Shown here one piece after another: positions 54,654-64,000 of a stretch of 64,000 bases of DNA; within the stretch, counting starts at the first letter, position 1, and every line of letters starts with the position of its first letter. The stretch comes from Paraburkholderia silviterrae (GTDB lineage Bacteria > Pseudomonadota > Gammaproteobacteria > Burkholderiales > Burkholderiaceae): contig NZ_SMRP01000002.1 of assembly GCF_004353915.1 (NCBI RefSeq), positions 148,574 to 212,573 of the forward strand. The letters are read 5' to 3'. The notes beneath the pieces were generated by a model. It worked only from the letters and a program-made list of their open reading frames with translations, did not search any database and was not told where the DNA came from. The position numbers and the translations under genes are program-made.

Positions 54654-57600
54654 TCACTCCAGCACCCGCGGCGGCGGCGCCGCGCGCCCGCGCTTCTCAT
54701 CCCACCATACGCGCAGGCGGTCCATGTACAGATACACCACCGGCGTCGTATAGAGCGTGAGCGCCTGGCTCACGATCAGGCCGCCCACGATCGAGATGCC
54801 GAGCGGTGCGCGCAGCTCCGCGCCCTCGCCGCGCCCGAACGCGAGCGGCAGCGCGCCCAGCAGGGCCGCACAGGTCGTCATCATGATCGGCCGAAAGCGC
54901 AGCAGGCACGCCTGATAGATCGCATCGCGCGAACTCAAGCCCTGGCGCGAGGCGTCGATCGCGAAGTCCACCATCATGATCGCGTTCTTCTTCACGATGC
55001 CGATCAGCAGGATCACGCCGATCAGCGCGATGATGCTGAACTCGGTCTTGAAGATCAGCAGCGCGAGCAGCGCGCCCACGCCCGCCGAAGGCAGCGTCGA
55101 GAGAATCGTGAGCGGGTGGATGTAGCTCTCATAGAGGATGCCGAGCACGATATACACGGCCGCGAGCGCTGCGAGTATCAGGAGCGGCTGGTTGTCGAGC
55201 GATTGCTGGAACGCCTGTGCGGTGCCCTGGAAGCTGCCGTGGATGGTCTGCGGCATGCCGATCTCGGCCATCGTGTCATAGATGGCCTGGGTCGCGTCCG
55301 AGAGCGACTTGCCCGGCGGCAGGTTGAACGAGATCGTGGAGGCCACGAACTGGCTCTGGTGGTTCACCGAGAGCGGCGTCGTGCCAGGACCGAACGAGGC
55401 GATCGCCGAGAGCGGGATCATCGTTTCCTTCGCCGTGGAGACCGCCGCGCCCGAGGACGCGCTCGACTTGCCGCTCGCCGCGATCGAGTTGATCGCGAGA
55501 TTGCGCGCGGAGTCGGCGGCGATGGCCGCGGCGCTCGAGGCCGACGTTGCGCCCGTGCCGCCGGTCGAGGCGCTGGACGTGGAAGGCCCGCTTACCGTGC
55601 CCGCCGTCGCATTGGTGCTCTGCGCGCCGCTTGCGGTGCCGCCCGACGTGCTCACCCAGATCTGGTTGAGCATCTCCGGGCTTTGCCAGTACTTCGGCGC
55701 GACTTCCATCACCACGTGGTACTGGTTCAGCGGGTTGTAGATGGTCGAGACCTGGCGCTGGCCGAACGCGTCGTAGAGCGTGTTGTCGATCTGCGAAGGC
55801 GTGATCTTCAGGCGCGCCGCGCTCGCGCGGTCGATCGTGATCATCGACTCGAGGCCGCCTTGCTGCTGGTCCGAGTTCACATCGGCGAGCTCGGGGCGCG
55901 CTTGCAGCGCCTCGGTGAGCTTCGGCCCCCACTTGTAGAGGTCGGCGGTATTGTCGGCGAGCAGCGTGAACTGATACTGCGCGTTCGACTGCCGCCCGCC
56001 CACGCGGATGTCCTGCACGGCCTGCAGGAAGGTGCGCGCGCCCGCCACGTGCGAGAGCGGCTCGCGCAGCTGCGCGATCACCTGGTCGGCGGAGAGCTTG
56101 CGCTCGCTCTTGGGCTTGAGCGAGACGAACATGAAGCCCGAGTTGGTCGCGCGCCCGCCCGTGAAGCCCACCACCTGATCGACGGCCGGATTCTCGCCGA
56201 CGATTTTCATCATCTCGGCGAACTTCACCTTCATCGCCTGGAACGAGGTGGACTGGTCGGCCTGGATGCCGCCCACGAGGCGCCCCGTATCCTGCTGCGG
56301 AAAGAAGCCCTTGGGGATGAACACGTAAAGCACGACGTTCAGCGCGATGGTGGCAAAGAGCGTCAGGAGCACCAGGCGCGGATGCTCGAGCGCCCAGCCG
56401 AGCGTGTGCTCGTAGCCGCGGTGCAGACGCGTGAAGCCGCGCTCGAGCCACTGCCCGAAGCGGCCTTCCTTCTTCTTTTCCTGCGGCTGCTCGAGCAGGC
56501 GCGAGCACATCATCGGCGTGAGCGTGAGCGAGACCACGAGGGACACGCCAATCGCAAGCGAGAGCGTGAGCGCGAACTCGCGAAACAGGCGTCCGACGAT
56601 GCCGCCCATCAGCAGAATCGGCAGGAACACGGCCACCAGCGAGACGCTGATCGAGAGCACCGTGAAGCCCACCTCGCGCGCGCCGAGCAGTGCGGCCTTC
56701 ATGCGCGGCACGCCGTTCTCGATGTGGCGCGAGATGTTCTCGAGCACGACGATGGCGTCGTCCACCACGAAGCCCGTCGCGATGGTGAGCGCCATCAGCG
56801 AGAGGTTGTCGAGCGAGAATCCCATCATGTACATGGCCGCGAAGGTGCCGATGATCGAGATCGGCACGGCCACGCTCGGAATCATTGTGGCGCGCCAGTT
56901 GCGCAGGAACAGGAACACCACCATGACGACGAGCGCCACGGCGATCATGAGCGTGTGCTCGGTGTCCTTGAGCGAGGCGCGGATCGTGACCGAGCGGTCG
57001 GAGGCGGGGATCACGTCGACGTTGGCGGGCAGCGACGCTTTCAACTGCGGCAGCATCGCGATCACGCGGTCCACGGTCTCGATGATGTTCGCGCCGGGCT
57101 GGCGGTAGATGATCACGAGCACCGAGCGCTTGCCGTTGGCGAGGCCCAGGTTGCGCAGATCCTCGACCGAATCGACCACTTCGCCCACGTCGGAGAGCTT
57201 CACGCCCGCGCCGTTGCGGTAGGCGATGATGAGGTCCTTGTACTGGCTCGCCTTGCTCGCCTGGTCGTTGGTGTAGAGCTGGAAGCGCCGCGTGCCGAAC
57301 TCGATGTCGCCCTTGGGGCTGTTCGCGTTCGCCGAGGCGAGCGCCGCGCGCACGTCTTCGAGACCGATGCCGTAGTGAAAGAGCGCGTGCGGCTCGAGCT
57401 CCACGCGCACGGCCGGGTTGGCCGAGCCGCTCACGTCGACTTCGCCCACGCCGTCCACCTGCGAGAGCGACTGCTGCAGCACCGTGGCCGCCGAGTCGTA
57501 GAGCTGGCCCGCGCTGAGCGTGGGCGAGGTGAGCGCGAGGATCAGGATGGGCGCGTCGGCGGGGTTGACCTTGTGGTAGGTCGGGTTCTGCCTGAGGCTC

Positions 57601-57962
57601 GTGGGCAAGTCGGCGCGCGCGGCGTTGATGGCCGCCTGCACGTCGCGCGCGGCGCCGTCGATGTCGCGGTTCAGGCCGAACTGCAGCGTGATGCGCGTGC
57701 TGCCCACCGAGCTCTGCGAGGTCATCTCGGTGACGTCGGCGATCGAGCCGAGGTGGCGCTCCAGCGGGCTCGCCACGCTGGTGGCCACCGTTTCCGGGCT
57801 GGCTCCTGGCAGCGTCGCCTGTACGGAGATGGTGGGGAAGTCCACTTGTGGCAGGGGCGCGACGGGCAGCTTCGCGAACGCGAAGAGGCCTGCGAGCGCG
57901 ATGCCGATCGCGAGGAGCGTGGTGGCGACGGGGCGGTTGATGAACGGGCGCGAGAGATTCAT
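54654..57962 (-). CDS. mdtC: RND multidrug efflux transporter, MdtC-like
   Basis: 1102 residues. RND inner-membrane pump driven by the proton gradient. It starts [20 protein letters not shown], with DVDVxP porter blocks ([20 protein letters not shown]), [14 protein letters not shown], the TM4 acidic pair in [19 protein letters not shown], and the second-half repeat [17 protein letters not shown]. coli MdtC is about 1025 residues; the surplus is mostly an Ala/Ser/Thr/Gly-rich insertion at about residues 774-845 (55430-55645). It starts four bases after the mdtB stop, so it is the third gene of mdtA-mdtB-mdtC. Confidence 0.94.
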   Translation of the reverse strand: MNLSRPFINRPVATTLLAIGIALAGLFAFAKLPVAPLPQVDFPTISVQATLPGASPETVATSVASPLERHLGSIADVTEMTSQSSVGSTRITLQFGLNRDIDGAARDVQAAINAARADLPTSLRQNPTYHKVNPADAPILILALTSPTLSAGQLYDSAATVLQQSLSQVDGVGEVDVSGSANPAVRVELEPHALFHYGIGLEDVRAALASANANSPKGDIEFGTRRFQLYTNDQASKASQYKDLIIAYRNGAGVKLSDVGEVVDSVEDLRNLGLANGKRSVLVIIYRQPGANIIETVDRVIAMLPQLKASLPANVDVIPASDRSVTIRASLKDTEHTLMIAVALVVMVVFLFLRNWRATMIPSVAVPISIIGTFAAMYMMGFSLDNLSLMALTIATGFVVDDAIVVLENISRHIENGVPRMKAALLGAREVGFTVLSISVSLVAVFLPILLMGGIVGRLFREFALTLSLAIGVSLVVSLTLTPMMCSRLLEQPQEKKKEGRFGQWLERGFTRLHRGYEHTLGWALEHPRLVLLTLFATIALNVVLYVFIPKGFFPQQDTGRLVGGIQADQSTSFQAMKVKFAEMMKIVGENPAVDQVVGFTGGRATNSGFMFVSLKPKSERKLSADQVIAQLREPLSHVAGARTFLQAVQDIRVGGRQSNAQYQFTLLADNTADLYKWGPKLTEALQARPELADVNSDQQQGGLESMITIDRASAARLKITPSQIDNTLYDAFGQRQVSTIYNPLNQYHVVMEVAPKYWQSPEMLNQIWVSTSGGTASGAQSTNATAGTVSGPSTSSASTGGTGATSASSAAAIAADSARNLAINSIAASGKSSASSGAAVSTAKETMIPLSAIASFGPGTTPLSVNHQSQFVASTISFNLPPGKSLSDATQAIYDTMAEIGMPQTIHGSFQGTAQAFQQSLDNQPLLILAALAAVYIVLGILYESYIHPLTILSTLPSAGVGALLALLIFKTEFSIIALIGVILLIGIVKKNAIMMVDFAIDASRQGLSSRDAIYQACLLRFRPIMMTTCAALLGALPLAFGRGEGAELRAPLGISIVGGLIVSQALTLYTTPVVYLYMDRLRVWWDEKRGRAAPPPRVLE

Positions 57963-57966
57963 CGCG

Positions 57967-60900
57967 TCAGTGCTCCGACGGTGACGATGGCGAGGGCGCC
58001 GGGGGTGCCGGGGGCGTGCCCGGATGCGAGCCGCCGCCGAAACGCCGGCGCATGCGCGCCGCGATGCGGTCGAACGCCAGGTAGATCACGGGCGTGGTGA
58101 AGAGCGTGAGCGCCTGGCTCACGATCAGGCCGCCGGCGATCGCGATGCCAAGGGGCCGCCGCAGCTCCGAGCCCGCGCCGGTGCCCAGCATGAGCGGCAG
58201 CGCGCCCAGCAGCGCCGCCATCGTCGTCATCATGATCGGGCGGAAGCGCAGCAGGCACGCCTGATAGATCGCCTCGCGCGGCGGCTTGCCTTCGTTGCGC
58301 TCGGCGTCGAGCGCGAAGTCGATCATCATGATCGCGTTTTTCTTCACGATGCCGATCAGGAGCACGATGCCGATGATGCCGATGATGTCGAGGTCGTGCC
58401 CCGTCATGATCAGCGCGAGCAGCGCGCCGATCCCCGCCGACGGCAGCGTCGAGAGGATCGTGATCGGATGCACGAAGCTCTCGTAGAGCACGCCCAGCAC
58501 GATATACATCGTCACGATGGCGGCGAGGATCAGGAACAGCTCGTTCGCGAGCGACGCCTGGAACGCGAGCGCCGCGCCCTGGAAGCGCGTCTGGAACGAG
58601 CCTGGCAGGCCGACGTCCTTCTCGGCCTGCTCGATCGCCTTGACCGCCGCGCCCAGCGACGCGCCAGGCGCCAGGTTGAACGAGATGGTCGTGGCCGGGA
58701 ACTGCGAGAGGTGCGTGACGAGCAGCGGCGCGGGGCGCTCGTGGAACTTCGCGATGGCCGAGAGCGGCACCTGGCCCGTGGTCGAGGTCGAGGAGGGCAG
58801 GTAGATGCCATTGAGCGAGTCGGTGTAGTGCTGCATCACCGGATCGGCTTCGAGAATCACGCGGTACTGGTTCGACTGCGTGAAGATCGTCGAGATGATG
58901 CGCTGGCCGAACGCGTCGTAGAGCGCGTTATCCACGGTCGCGGGCGTGATGCCGTAGCGCGCGGCGCTTGCGCGGTCGATCTCGATGAACACCGACTGGC
59001 CCTGGTCCTGCAGGTCGGTTGCGACATCGGCAAGCTCGGGAGCCTGCTCCAGCCGGTGCACGAGCTTGGGCACCCAGGTCGTGAAGTCCTGGATGTTGGG
59101 CGTCGTGAGCATGAACTGGTATTGCGTCGGGCTCACGGTCGAGTCGATCGTCAGGTCCTGCACCGGCTGCATGTAGAGCGTCGCGCCCGAGATGTGCGAA
59201 ACCGACTGCTGCAAGTCGCGGATGATCTGGTTCGCCGTCTCGCTGCGGTCGTCGCGCGGCTTCAGGTTGATGAGCATGCGGCCGCTGTTGAGCGTGATGT
59301 TGGTGCCGTCCACGCCGATGAACGAGGTGAGGCTCTCCACGTTCTCGTTCTTGAGGATCTCGGTGGCGAGCGCTTGCTGGCGCTCGGCCATCGACGCGTA
59401 CGAGACCGATTGCGGCGCCTGCGTGATCGCCTGGATCACGCCGGTGTCCTGCACGGGGAAGAAGCCCTTGGGCACGATCACGTAGAGCACGCCGGTAAGC
59501 ACGAAGGTGATGGCGAACACGATCATCGTGAGACGCTGGCGCGCGAGCACCCATTCCAGCGCGACGCCATATCGGCCGATCACATATTCGAGGAAGCCAT
59601 GCACGCGCGCCTCGAATCGATGGCTCTCGGGTGGCGGAGTGTGGCGCAGCATCTTCGCGCACATCATCGGCACGAGCGTGAGCGAGACCACCGCCGAGAT
59701 CACGATGGTCACGGCGAGCGTGATCGCGAACTCGTGGAAGAGCCGGCCCACCACGTCGCCCATGAAGAGCAGCGGAATCAGCACCGCGATCAGCGAAACC
59801 GTGAGCGAGATGATCGTGAAGCCGATCTGCTTCGAACCCTTGAGCGCGGCTTCCAGCGGTGTTTCGCCGTCCTCCACGTAGCGCGCGATGTTCTCGATCA
59901 TGACGATGGCGTCGTCCACGACGAAGCCGGTCGCGATCGTGAGCGCCATCAGCGAGAGGTTGTCGAGCGAGAAGCCGCACAGGTACATGACGGCAAGCGT
60001 GCCGATCAGCGAGAGCGGCACGGAGAGGCTCGGAATGATGGTGGCGTAGACGTTGGCGAGGAACAGGTACATCACCAGCACCACCAGCACGACCGACATC
60101 AGGAGCTCGAACTGCACGTCGCGCACCGAGGCGCGGATCGTGGTGGTGCGGTCGGTGACGATCTGCACGTCGAGCGAGGCGGGCAGCGCTTCCTGCAATT
60201 GCGGCAGCAGCGCCTTGACGCTGTCCACCACCTGGATCACGTTAGCTCCTGGCTGGCGCTGCACGTTCAGGATGATCGCAGGCGTGTTGTCGACCCACGC
60301 GCCGAGCTTGGTGTTCTCGGCGCCCTGCACGATGTTCGCCACGTCCGTGAGCATGACCGGGCGGCCGCTGCGGTAGGCGATCACGGCGTCCTTGTAGGCG
60401 TCGGCGTCGGTGAGCTGATCGTTCGCGTTGATCGTCCAGGCACGCGTCGGGCCGTCGAAGTTGCCCTTCGGCGTGTTGACGTTCAGGTTCGAGATGCTCG
60501 TGCGCAGGTCGTCGAGATTCAGGCCGTAGGCCGCGAGCGCGCGCGGATTCGCCTGGATGCGCACGGCGGGGCGCTGGCCGCCCGTGAGGCTCACGAGGCC
60601 CACGCCCGCGACCTGCGAGATCTTCTGTGCGAGGCGCGTGTCGGCGAGATCCTGGACCTGGGTGAGCGGCAGCGTCTTCGAGGTGATCGCGAGCGTGAGG
60701 ATCGGCGCGTCGGCGGGGTTGACCTTGGCGTAGATCGGCGGCGCGGGCAGGTCCGAGGGCAGCAGATTGCCGGCGGCGTTGATGGCCGCCTGCACTTCCT
60801 GCTCGGCCACGTCGAGCGGCAGATCGAGGCTGAACTGCAGCGTGATGACCGAGGCGCCCGCCGAGCTTTGCGACGACATCTGGTTGAGCGACGGCATCTG

Positions 60901-61116
60901 GCCGAACTGACGCTCGAGCGGCGCCGTGACCGAGGACGTCATCACGTCCGGGCTCGCGCCCGGATAGAAGGTCTGGACCTGGATGGTCGGGTAATCGACT
61001 TCGGGCAGGGCGGAAAGCGGCAAAAAACGCAGCGCGACGAGGCCGACCAGCATGATCGCCGCCATGAGCAGCGCCGTGCCGACCGGACGCAGGATAAAGA
61101 CGCGGGATGGATTCAT
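57967..61116 (-). CDS. mdtB: RND multidrug efflux transporter, MdtB-like
   Basis: 1049 residues, close to E. coli MdtB. Opens [20 protein letters not shown], has [46 protein letters not shown] blocks, TM4 [14 protein letters not shown] and the C-terminal [15 protein letters not shown]. MdtB and MdtC form a heterotrimer in the inner membrane, with MdtA connecting to an outer-membrane channel. Starts five bases after mdtA. No TolC-like gene is in the window. Confidence 0.94.
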   Translation of the reverse strand: MNPSRVFILRPVGTALLMAAIMLVGLVALRFLPLSALPEVDYPTIQVQTFYPGASPDVMTSSVTAPLERQFGQMPSLNQMSSQSSAGASVITLQFSLDLPLDVAEQEVQAAINAAGNLLPSDLPAPPIYAKVNPADAPILTLAITSKTLPLTQVQDLADTRLAQKISQVAGVGLVSLTGGQRPAVRIQANPRALAAYGLNLDDLRTSISNLNVNTPKGNFDGPTRAWTINANDQLTDADAYKDAVIAYRSGRPVMLTDVANIVQGAENTKLGAWVDNTPAIILNVQRQPGANVIQVVDSVKALLPQLQEALPASLDVQIVTDRTTTIRASVRDVQFELLMSVVLVVLVMYLFLANVYATIIPSLSVPLSLIGTLAVMYLCGFSLDNLSLMALTIATGFVVDDAIVMIENIARYVEDGETPLEAALKGSKQIGFTIISLTVSLIAVLIPLLFMGDVVGRLFHEFAITLAVTIVISAVVSLTLVPMMCAKMLRHTPPPESHRFEARVHGFLEYVIGRYGVALEWVLARQRLTMIVFAITFVLTGVLYVIVPKGFFPVQDTGVIQAITQAPQSVSYASMAERQQALATEILKNENVESLTSFIGVDGTNITLNSGRMLINLKPRDDRSETANQIIRDLQQSVSHISGATLYMQPVQDLTIDSTVSPTQYQFMLTTPNIQDFTTWVPKLVHRLEQAPELADVATDLQDQGQSVFIEIDRASAARYGITPATVDNALYDAFGQRIISTIFTQSNQYRVILEADPVMQHYTDSLNGIYLPSSTSTTGQVPLSAIAKFHERPAPLLVTHLSQFPATTISFNLAPGASLGAAVKAIEQAEKDVGLPGSFQTRFQGAALAFQASLANELFLILAAIVTMYIVLGVLYESFVHPITILSTLPSAGIGALLALIMTGHDLDIIGIIGIVLLIGIVKKNAIMMIDFALDAERNEGKPPREAIYQACLLRFRPIMMTTMAALLGALPLMLGTGAGSELRRPLGIAIAGGLIVSQALTLFTTPVIYLAFDRIAARMRRRFGGGSHPGTPPAPPAPSPSSPSEH

Positions 61117-61121
61117 GCGGC

Positions 61122-62537
61122 TTACTGGCCCTCAGCCCCGGAGGCCTTGCGGCGATGGCCGTGGTGAGCCCCGGAGGCGCCCGACGCCGCGCCGGCCGAT
61201 GAGGCGCCGCCTTTCTCACCTGAGGCACCTGAGGCACCTGAGGCACCTGAGGCACCTGAGGCGCCCGACGCATGTTTGGGCCGCTCGGCGGGAATCGTGA
61301 TCGTCGAGCCTTCGCGCAGGCGGTCCGAGCCGTCGGTCACGACGCGCTCGCCCACGGCGAGGCCCGAGGCGATGCTGGTGCGCTCGGCGTCGACCGGGCC
61401 GACCTTCACGAGGCGCACGGTCACGGTGTTGTCGGGCTTGATCACATAGACATACGAGCCTTGCGAGCCGTTGAGCACCGCCGAGGTGGGCACGATCACC
61501 GCGTCGTGGATCGTGTCGACGAGCAGGCGCGCATTGACGAACTGATTCGGGAACAGCGACTGGTCGTCGTTGGCGAAGCTCGCGCGCAGCTTCACGGTGC
61601 CGGTCGTGGTGTCGATCTGGTTGTCGATGGTCTGCAGGAAGCCGCTTTCGAGCAGCGTGGTGTTGCTGCGGTCGTAGGCCGAGACCGACATCTTCGTGCC
61701 CGTGCGCAACGGCTTCATGATGCTCGGGAGATTGTCTTCCGAGGTCGTGAAGATCACGCTGATCGGCTGCAGCTGCGTAAGCACGACGATGCCGTTGGTG
61801 TCGCCGGGCGTGACGTAGTTGCCGGCATCGACCTGGCGCAGGCCCACGCGCCCCGACACCGGCGCCGTGATGCGCGCATAGGTGAGGTCGAGCTTGTAGG
61901 TGTCGATGTTGGCCTGATCCGACTTGACGGTGCCTTCGTACTGCTTCACGAGCGAGGCTTGCGTGTCCACTTGCTGGCTCGCGATCGAGTCTTGCGCGAG
62001 CAATGTCTGGTAGCGCTTGAGGTCGAGGCGGGCGGTGGCGAGCAGCGCCTGATCGCGCGCGAGCTGGCCTTCGGCGTTGGCGAGCGAGATCTGATAGGGG
62101 CGGGGGTCGATCTGTGCGAGCACGTCGCCCTTCTTCACCATCTGGCCTTCCTCGAAGTTCACGCTCTGCAGCGTGCCGGAAAGTTGCGTGCGCACCGTGA
62201 CGTCGGCGAGCGGCGTGACCGTGCCGAGCGCCGTGATGACGATGGGCATGTCGCCGGCCCTGGCGGTTGCCACGCTGACGGGCTGCGGCATGTTCGCCAT
62301 CGCGCCGGGGCCGCCGTGACGCATGCGTGCGCCGCTCGCGGCGGCGGGGCTGGCGGCACCGCTCGGGTTCTTGTTCCAGGGCTGCCACCGCAGCAGCGCG
62401 ATGGCGGCGACGATCAGCACGATGGCGAGCGCGATCAGCTTGCCGCGGCTCTTGCGCGGCGCCGGGCCCCCCGAAGGGGCAGGGGCGGGCGGCGTATCTC
62501 GACGAGGGGAATCCGGGCGCTTTTCTTCTTTATCCAT
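61122..62537 (-). CDS. mdtA: RND efflux periplasmic adaptor, MdtA-like
   Basis: 471 residues. Membrane-fusion protein: N-terminal anchor [20 protein letters not shown] (about 34-53) after a Pro-rich cytoplasmic start, lipoyl/barrel blocks ([36 protein letters not shown]), coiled-coil hairpin and beta barrel ([24 protein letters not shown]), and [16 protein letters not shown]. The last about 45 residues are a Gly-Ala-Ser repeat followed by a His-rich HHGHRRK; tandem 9-bp repeats encode part of it. First gene of the pump operon. Confidence 0.93.
   Translation of the reverse strand: MDKEEKRPDSPRRDTPPAPAPSGGPAPRKSRGKLIALAIVLIVAAIALLRWQPWNKNPSGAASPAAASGARMRHGGPGAMANMPQPVSVATARAGDMPIVITALGTVTPLADVTVRTQLSGTLQSVNFEEGQMVKKGDVLAQIDPRPYQISLANAEGQLARDQALLATARLDLKRYQTLLAQDSIASQQVDTQASLVKQYEGTVKSDQANIDTYKLDLTYARITAPVSGRVGLRQVDAGNYVTPGDTNGIVVLTQLQPISVIFTTSEDNLPSIMKPLRTGTKMSVSAYDRSNTTLLESGFLQTIDNQIDTTTGTVKLRASFANDDQSLFPNQFVNARLLVDTIHDAVIVPTSAVLNGSQGSYVYVIKPDNTVTVRLVKVGPVDAERTSIASGLAVGERVVTDGSDRLREGSTITIPAERPKHASGASGASGASGASGASGEKGGASSAGAASGASGAHHGHRRKASGAEGQ
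61217..61261 (-). repeat. 9-bp tandem repeat in mdtA tail (5 copies)
   Basis: Five perfect copies of CACCTGAGG on the plus strand (CCTCAGGTG on the coding strand) give a Gly-Ala-Ser-type repeat. The array continues in degraded form on both sides. Period of three codons keeps frame. Confidence 0.9.
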
Positions 62538-63119
62538 CGGTCAGGTCGGTAACGAAATCGGTGACGTGCTTGTCGGTTGAGCGGATTGGTCGGGTGCGCG
62601 AGCGGTCGGCGAGGGCGGTGTGCGCCACCACCTTCGGCCACGCCCGCTCACGTATGACGCGATGCTACGCGAGACGCCCGCAAGGTTGATGTCAGGTGCT
62701 TGTTGAGCGCCGCCTCGCGGGCCGTCCGCGGCCTTGACGCCTGACGATACGGCCACCGGCGCGGGCGACTGGTGCGAGCGACCGGCGTGGTTGTCGGCGT
62801 GGGTTGCCGGCGCGTTGCCGCGCCGATGCCTTTGAGCGCCCTGCGCGCTCGCCGCGCAAAGGCACCTGCGCACCTGCGGCGGCCGGCGCGAGGCTAGCCG
62901 ATGTCAGGCCGGGAGCCAATGCAGCCAAAAAGCATGATGCTACGTCGGTGTCTCCGTTACAGTCCAGCCCTGTATCTTTCGGGACGTTACGGCGGTTACA
63001 GCTCGTCCCATCTGTTGTAGGAAGGGGTGACGGGCCATGGGAGAACACGGATGCGGCAGACGCGGGCGGGAAATTGGGGAGAAATGTTTGATGGTTCGCG
63101 TATTCTGGCGAGATTTTGC

Positions 63120-63148
63120 TTGACTTAGTCAGCGGCTGGATAAAAAAT
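63120..63148 (+). promoter_or_regulatory. Candidate sigma-70 promoter
   Basis: TTGACT at 63120-63125 and AAAAAT at 63143-63148 are separated by 17 bp. The -35 is good, the -10 is modest. It would start a transcript of about 130 nt ending at the terminator at 63258. Confidence 0.4.
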
Positions 63149-63154
63149 TCAACC

Positions 63155-63283
63155 TGATTTCGACCTGACCTCGGAGGCTCCGAGGCGCTCTGGACATACC
63201 GGGCGCCGGTCGCCTCGGCTCGTTTGGCAAGGGTTTCGCATAGCGGCCTGAACCGAGAACCCCGCGAACCTTGCGGGGTTTTT
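63155..63283 (+). ncRNA. Candidate small RNA upstream of the VgrG-like gene
   Basis: Inferred from a promoter candidate at 63120 followed about 130 nt later by a strong intrinsic terminator, without a credible open frame between. The interior includes GC-rich segments (TCGGAGGCTCCGAGGCG) that can fold. No known family recognised. Confidence 0.35.
63258..63283 (+). terminator. Intrinsic terminator 1
   Basis: AACCCCGC and GCGGGGTT form a perfect 8-bp stem with loop GAACCTT, followed by a five-T run. Confidence 0.9.
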
Positions 63284-63296
63284 AAGTGTCTCGAAG

Positions 63297-63400
63297 TATG
63301 CATTTTGCATAAATTCAGAGGCCAGCCCAGCGTCCCGGTCCAGCGGTCGAATACCGTCTCTCAGGTTCTAGCACGGCCCTCGGAATGGCTAGAACTTTTC
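63297..63400 (+). ncRNA. Structured stretch between two terminators
   Basis: A palindrome TATGCA-TTT-TGCATA (63297-63311) is followed by GTTCTAGC (63365-63372) pairing exactly with GCTAGAAC (63388-63395), 15-nt loop, right before terminator 2. This suits a small RNA or a leader attenuator. No family recognised. Confidence 0.35.
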
Positions 63401-63433
63401 AAAGCGTCACGTTCACACGTGGCGCTTTTTTTT
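63401..63433 (+). terminator. Intrinsic terminator 2
   Basis: AAAGCGTCACGT pairs with ACGTGGCGCTTT over 12 positions (one G-U pair) around the loop TCAC, followed by eight T. A very strong Rho-independent terminator on the plus strand. Confidence 0.92.
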
Positions 63434-63775
63434 CCATTGGTCGCAACAACGACGGGTGCGGGAACTTGTGCTCTCGCACGCTTAGTTGGTGTTACCGGGG
63501 AAATTCACCCTGCATGGAAAAACATTGGCTTCAGACGGAATAATTTTCCTTTTCGTCGCCCGCCACTAATAATTCGGAAATAAATGCAGGTTGTTTGATG
63601 GTCGCCTGGCGGAATTTGACAGCAACTCACTTGCCTGATATTTTCAGCGCGATTTTCTGACGCAAGCATTTATTGCGCTGGCATAGGTGCTGACATAAGC
63701 GCGCTGGCATAAGCGGCTGCAGTGTCGTTGCCAATTTAAAGCGCATATAGCCGAAATTCTACCGGGGAGCAGTTC

Positions 63776-64000
63776 GTGAACTTTACCGCCATCCAGCGTG
63801 TATTTATTGGCGCGCTCCCGTCGCAGGACACGCGCCCGTTCAGATTATATTGGCGTGCCTCTCAAAAGGACCTTGCCGGCTTGTTGTTTCTTCAGCGTCT
63901 GGACATTCGTGAGGACCTGTGCGGGGGCATCGAAGGACGGCTTTCCTGTATCTCGACAAGCAACGGCATTGCACTCCAGAATTTTCTGGGCCAGCCGGTG
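63776..64000 (+). CDS. VgrG-like type VI secretion spike protein, N-terminal 75 codons
   Basis: Open frame from a GTG start (GGGGAG at 63764-63769, 6-bp spacing) to the window edge. The peptide begins VNFTAIQRVFIGALPSQDTR, continues with PFRLYWRASQ, LLFLQRLDIREDLCGGIE, a strand GRLSCIST and ends near LQNFLGQPV. The layout (PxR-LxW, IREDLC-GIE, C-x-S-x-x-G-I-x-L-x-x-F-L-x-x-P-V) resembles the N-terminal domain of VgrG proteins of Burkholderia, which tip the type VI secretion needle. With only 75 residues, other T6SS-linked proteins cannot be excluded. Confidence 0.65.
   Translation, partial: MNFTAIQRVFIGALPSQDTRPFRLYWRASQKDLAGLLFLQRLDIREDLCGGIEGRLSCISTSNGIALQNFLGQPV

Larger units (their letters stand above)
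62538..63775. other. Long intergenic region, 1.24 kb, with structured RNA signals
   Basis: Holds the mdtABC promoter region (62538 to about 63100) and, toward the VgrG-like gene, two intrinsic terminators and two short structured stretches annotated separately. From about 63440 to 63775 the DNA is AT-richer. No convincing protein-coding gene seen; a 203-codon minus-strand open frame over 62692-63303 runs across a terminator hairpin and is not credible. Confidence 0.6.

Noticed and set aside
54414..58100. A 1228-codon plus-strand open frame antisense to mdtC
   Set aside because: Same reason: low-complexity Arg/Asp/His-rich sequence opposite a clear RND pump gene.
58024..61167. A 1047-codon plus-strand open frame antisense to mdtB
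   Set aside because: It is the mirror of a strong RND gene; its translation is Arg/His/Asp-rich without any domain. High G+C with few stop codons produces such shadows.
62692..63303. A 203-codon minus-strand open frame upstream of mdtA
   Set aside because: It crosses a terminator hairpin and promoter region, shows no motif, and its composition is not protein-like.
63676..63720. Sigma-54 promoter before the VgrG-like gene
   Set aside because: TGGCATAAGCGGCTGCA has 11 instead of 10 bases between GG and GC, so it does not meet the -24/-12 rule.

Overview
The window looks like a chromosomal segment of a Burkholderiales bacterium, most likely Burkholderia sensu lato (Paraburkholderia, Caballeronia or Burkholderia). 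The reasons are high G+C with strong third-position GC bias, two-subunit arginine succinyltransferase genes inside an ast operon, an hpnIJKL hopanoid block, an MdtABC-type RND pump and a VgrG-like gene. This is inferred from gene content and codon style; no database comparison was possible. No rRNA, tRNA, CRISPR array or complete insertion sequence was seen.

Layout. 1-1.5 kb: end of histidine ammonia-lyase (hutH) and its repressor hutC. 1.9-9.7 kb: single genes, namely a small HTH protein, a LysR regulator divergent from an aminotransferase, an AraC regulator with a repetitive tail, a secreted DUF3857/transglutaminase protein and an orphan amino-acid binding protein. 9.8-14.5 kb (minus strand): a small acidic protein, pdxY and the glycogen genes glgC and glgA. 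14.9-18.9 kb: a lipoprotein hydrolase, a VirK/DUF535 gene in somewhat AT-richer DNA, and a luciferase-like oxidoreductase. 19.7-24.7 kb: hpnI-hpnJ-hpnK-hpnL for hopanoid side-chain elaboration and transport. 24.8-27.4 kb: a BamE-like lipoprotein, a patatin phospholipase and a mazEF toxin-antitoxin pair with two palindromic operator candidates. 27.4-29.4 kb: an odd histidine phosphatase divergent from a cobalamin riboswitch and cbtBA (cobalt uptake).

29.6-41.6 kb is one functional unit for arginine/ornithine: the membrane and ATPase parts of an ABC importer, an ArgR-type AraC regulator, the complete arginine succinyltransferase pathway (astC, aruF, aruG, astD, astB, astE), then the periplasmic binding protein. 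41.8-48.5 kb is a cyclic-di-GMP/HDOD signalling cluster: two paralogous EAL-HDOD proteins (one with an eroded EAL domain), an HDOD protein and a PAS-GGDEF-EAL protein. 48.7-50.9 kb holds a peroxiredoxin, a membrane protein, a second BamE-like lipoprotein and a DUF1232 protein.

50.9-54.6 kb is a visibly AT-richer accessory patch. It has an XRE/AbiEii-type toxin-antitoxin pair and a 598-residue protein that joins an N-terminal DUF262 (ParB/GmrS-like) domain to a C-terminal Schlafen AlbA_2-like domain. This fusion is the best candidate here for an undescribed, probably defence-related system. 54.6-62.5 kb (minus strand) is an mdtABC-like RND efflux operon. The last 1.4 kb contains two closely spaced intrinsic terminators with structured RNA upstream (candidate small RNAs) and the first 75 codons of a VgrG-like gene.

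A recurring oddity is short perfect or near-perfect tandem repeats with 9-, 10- or 12-bp periods at gene ends and between genes (about 6.1, 10.3, 13.0, 25.4 and 61.2 kb).
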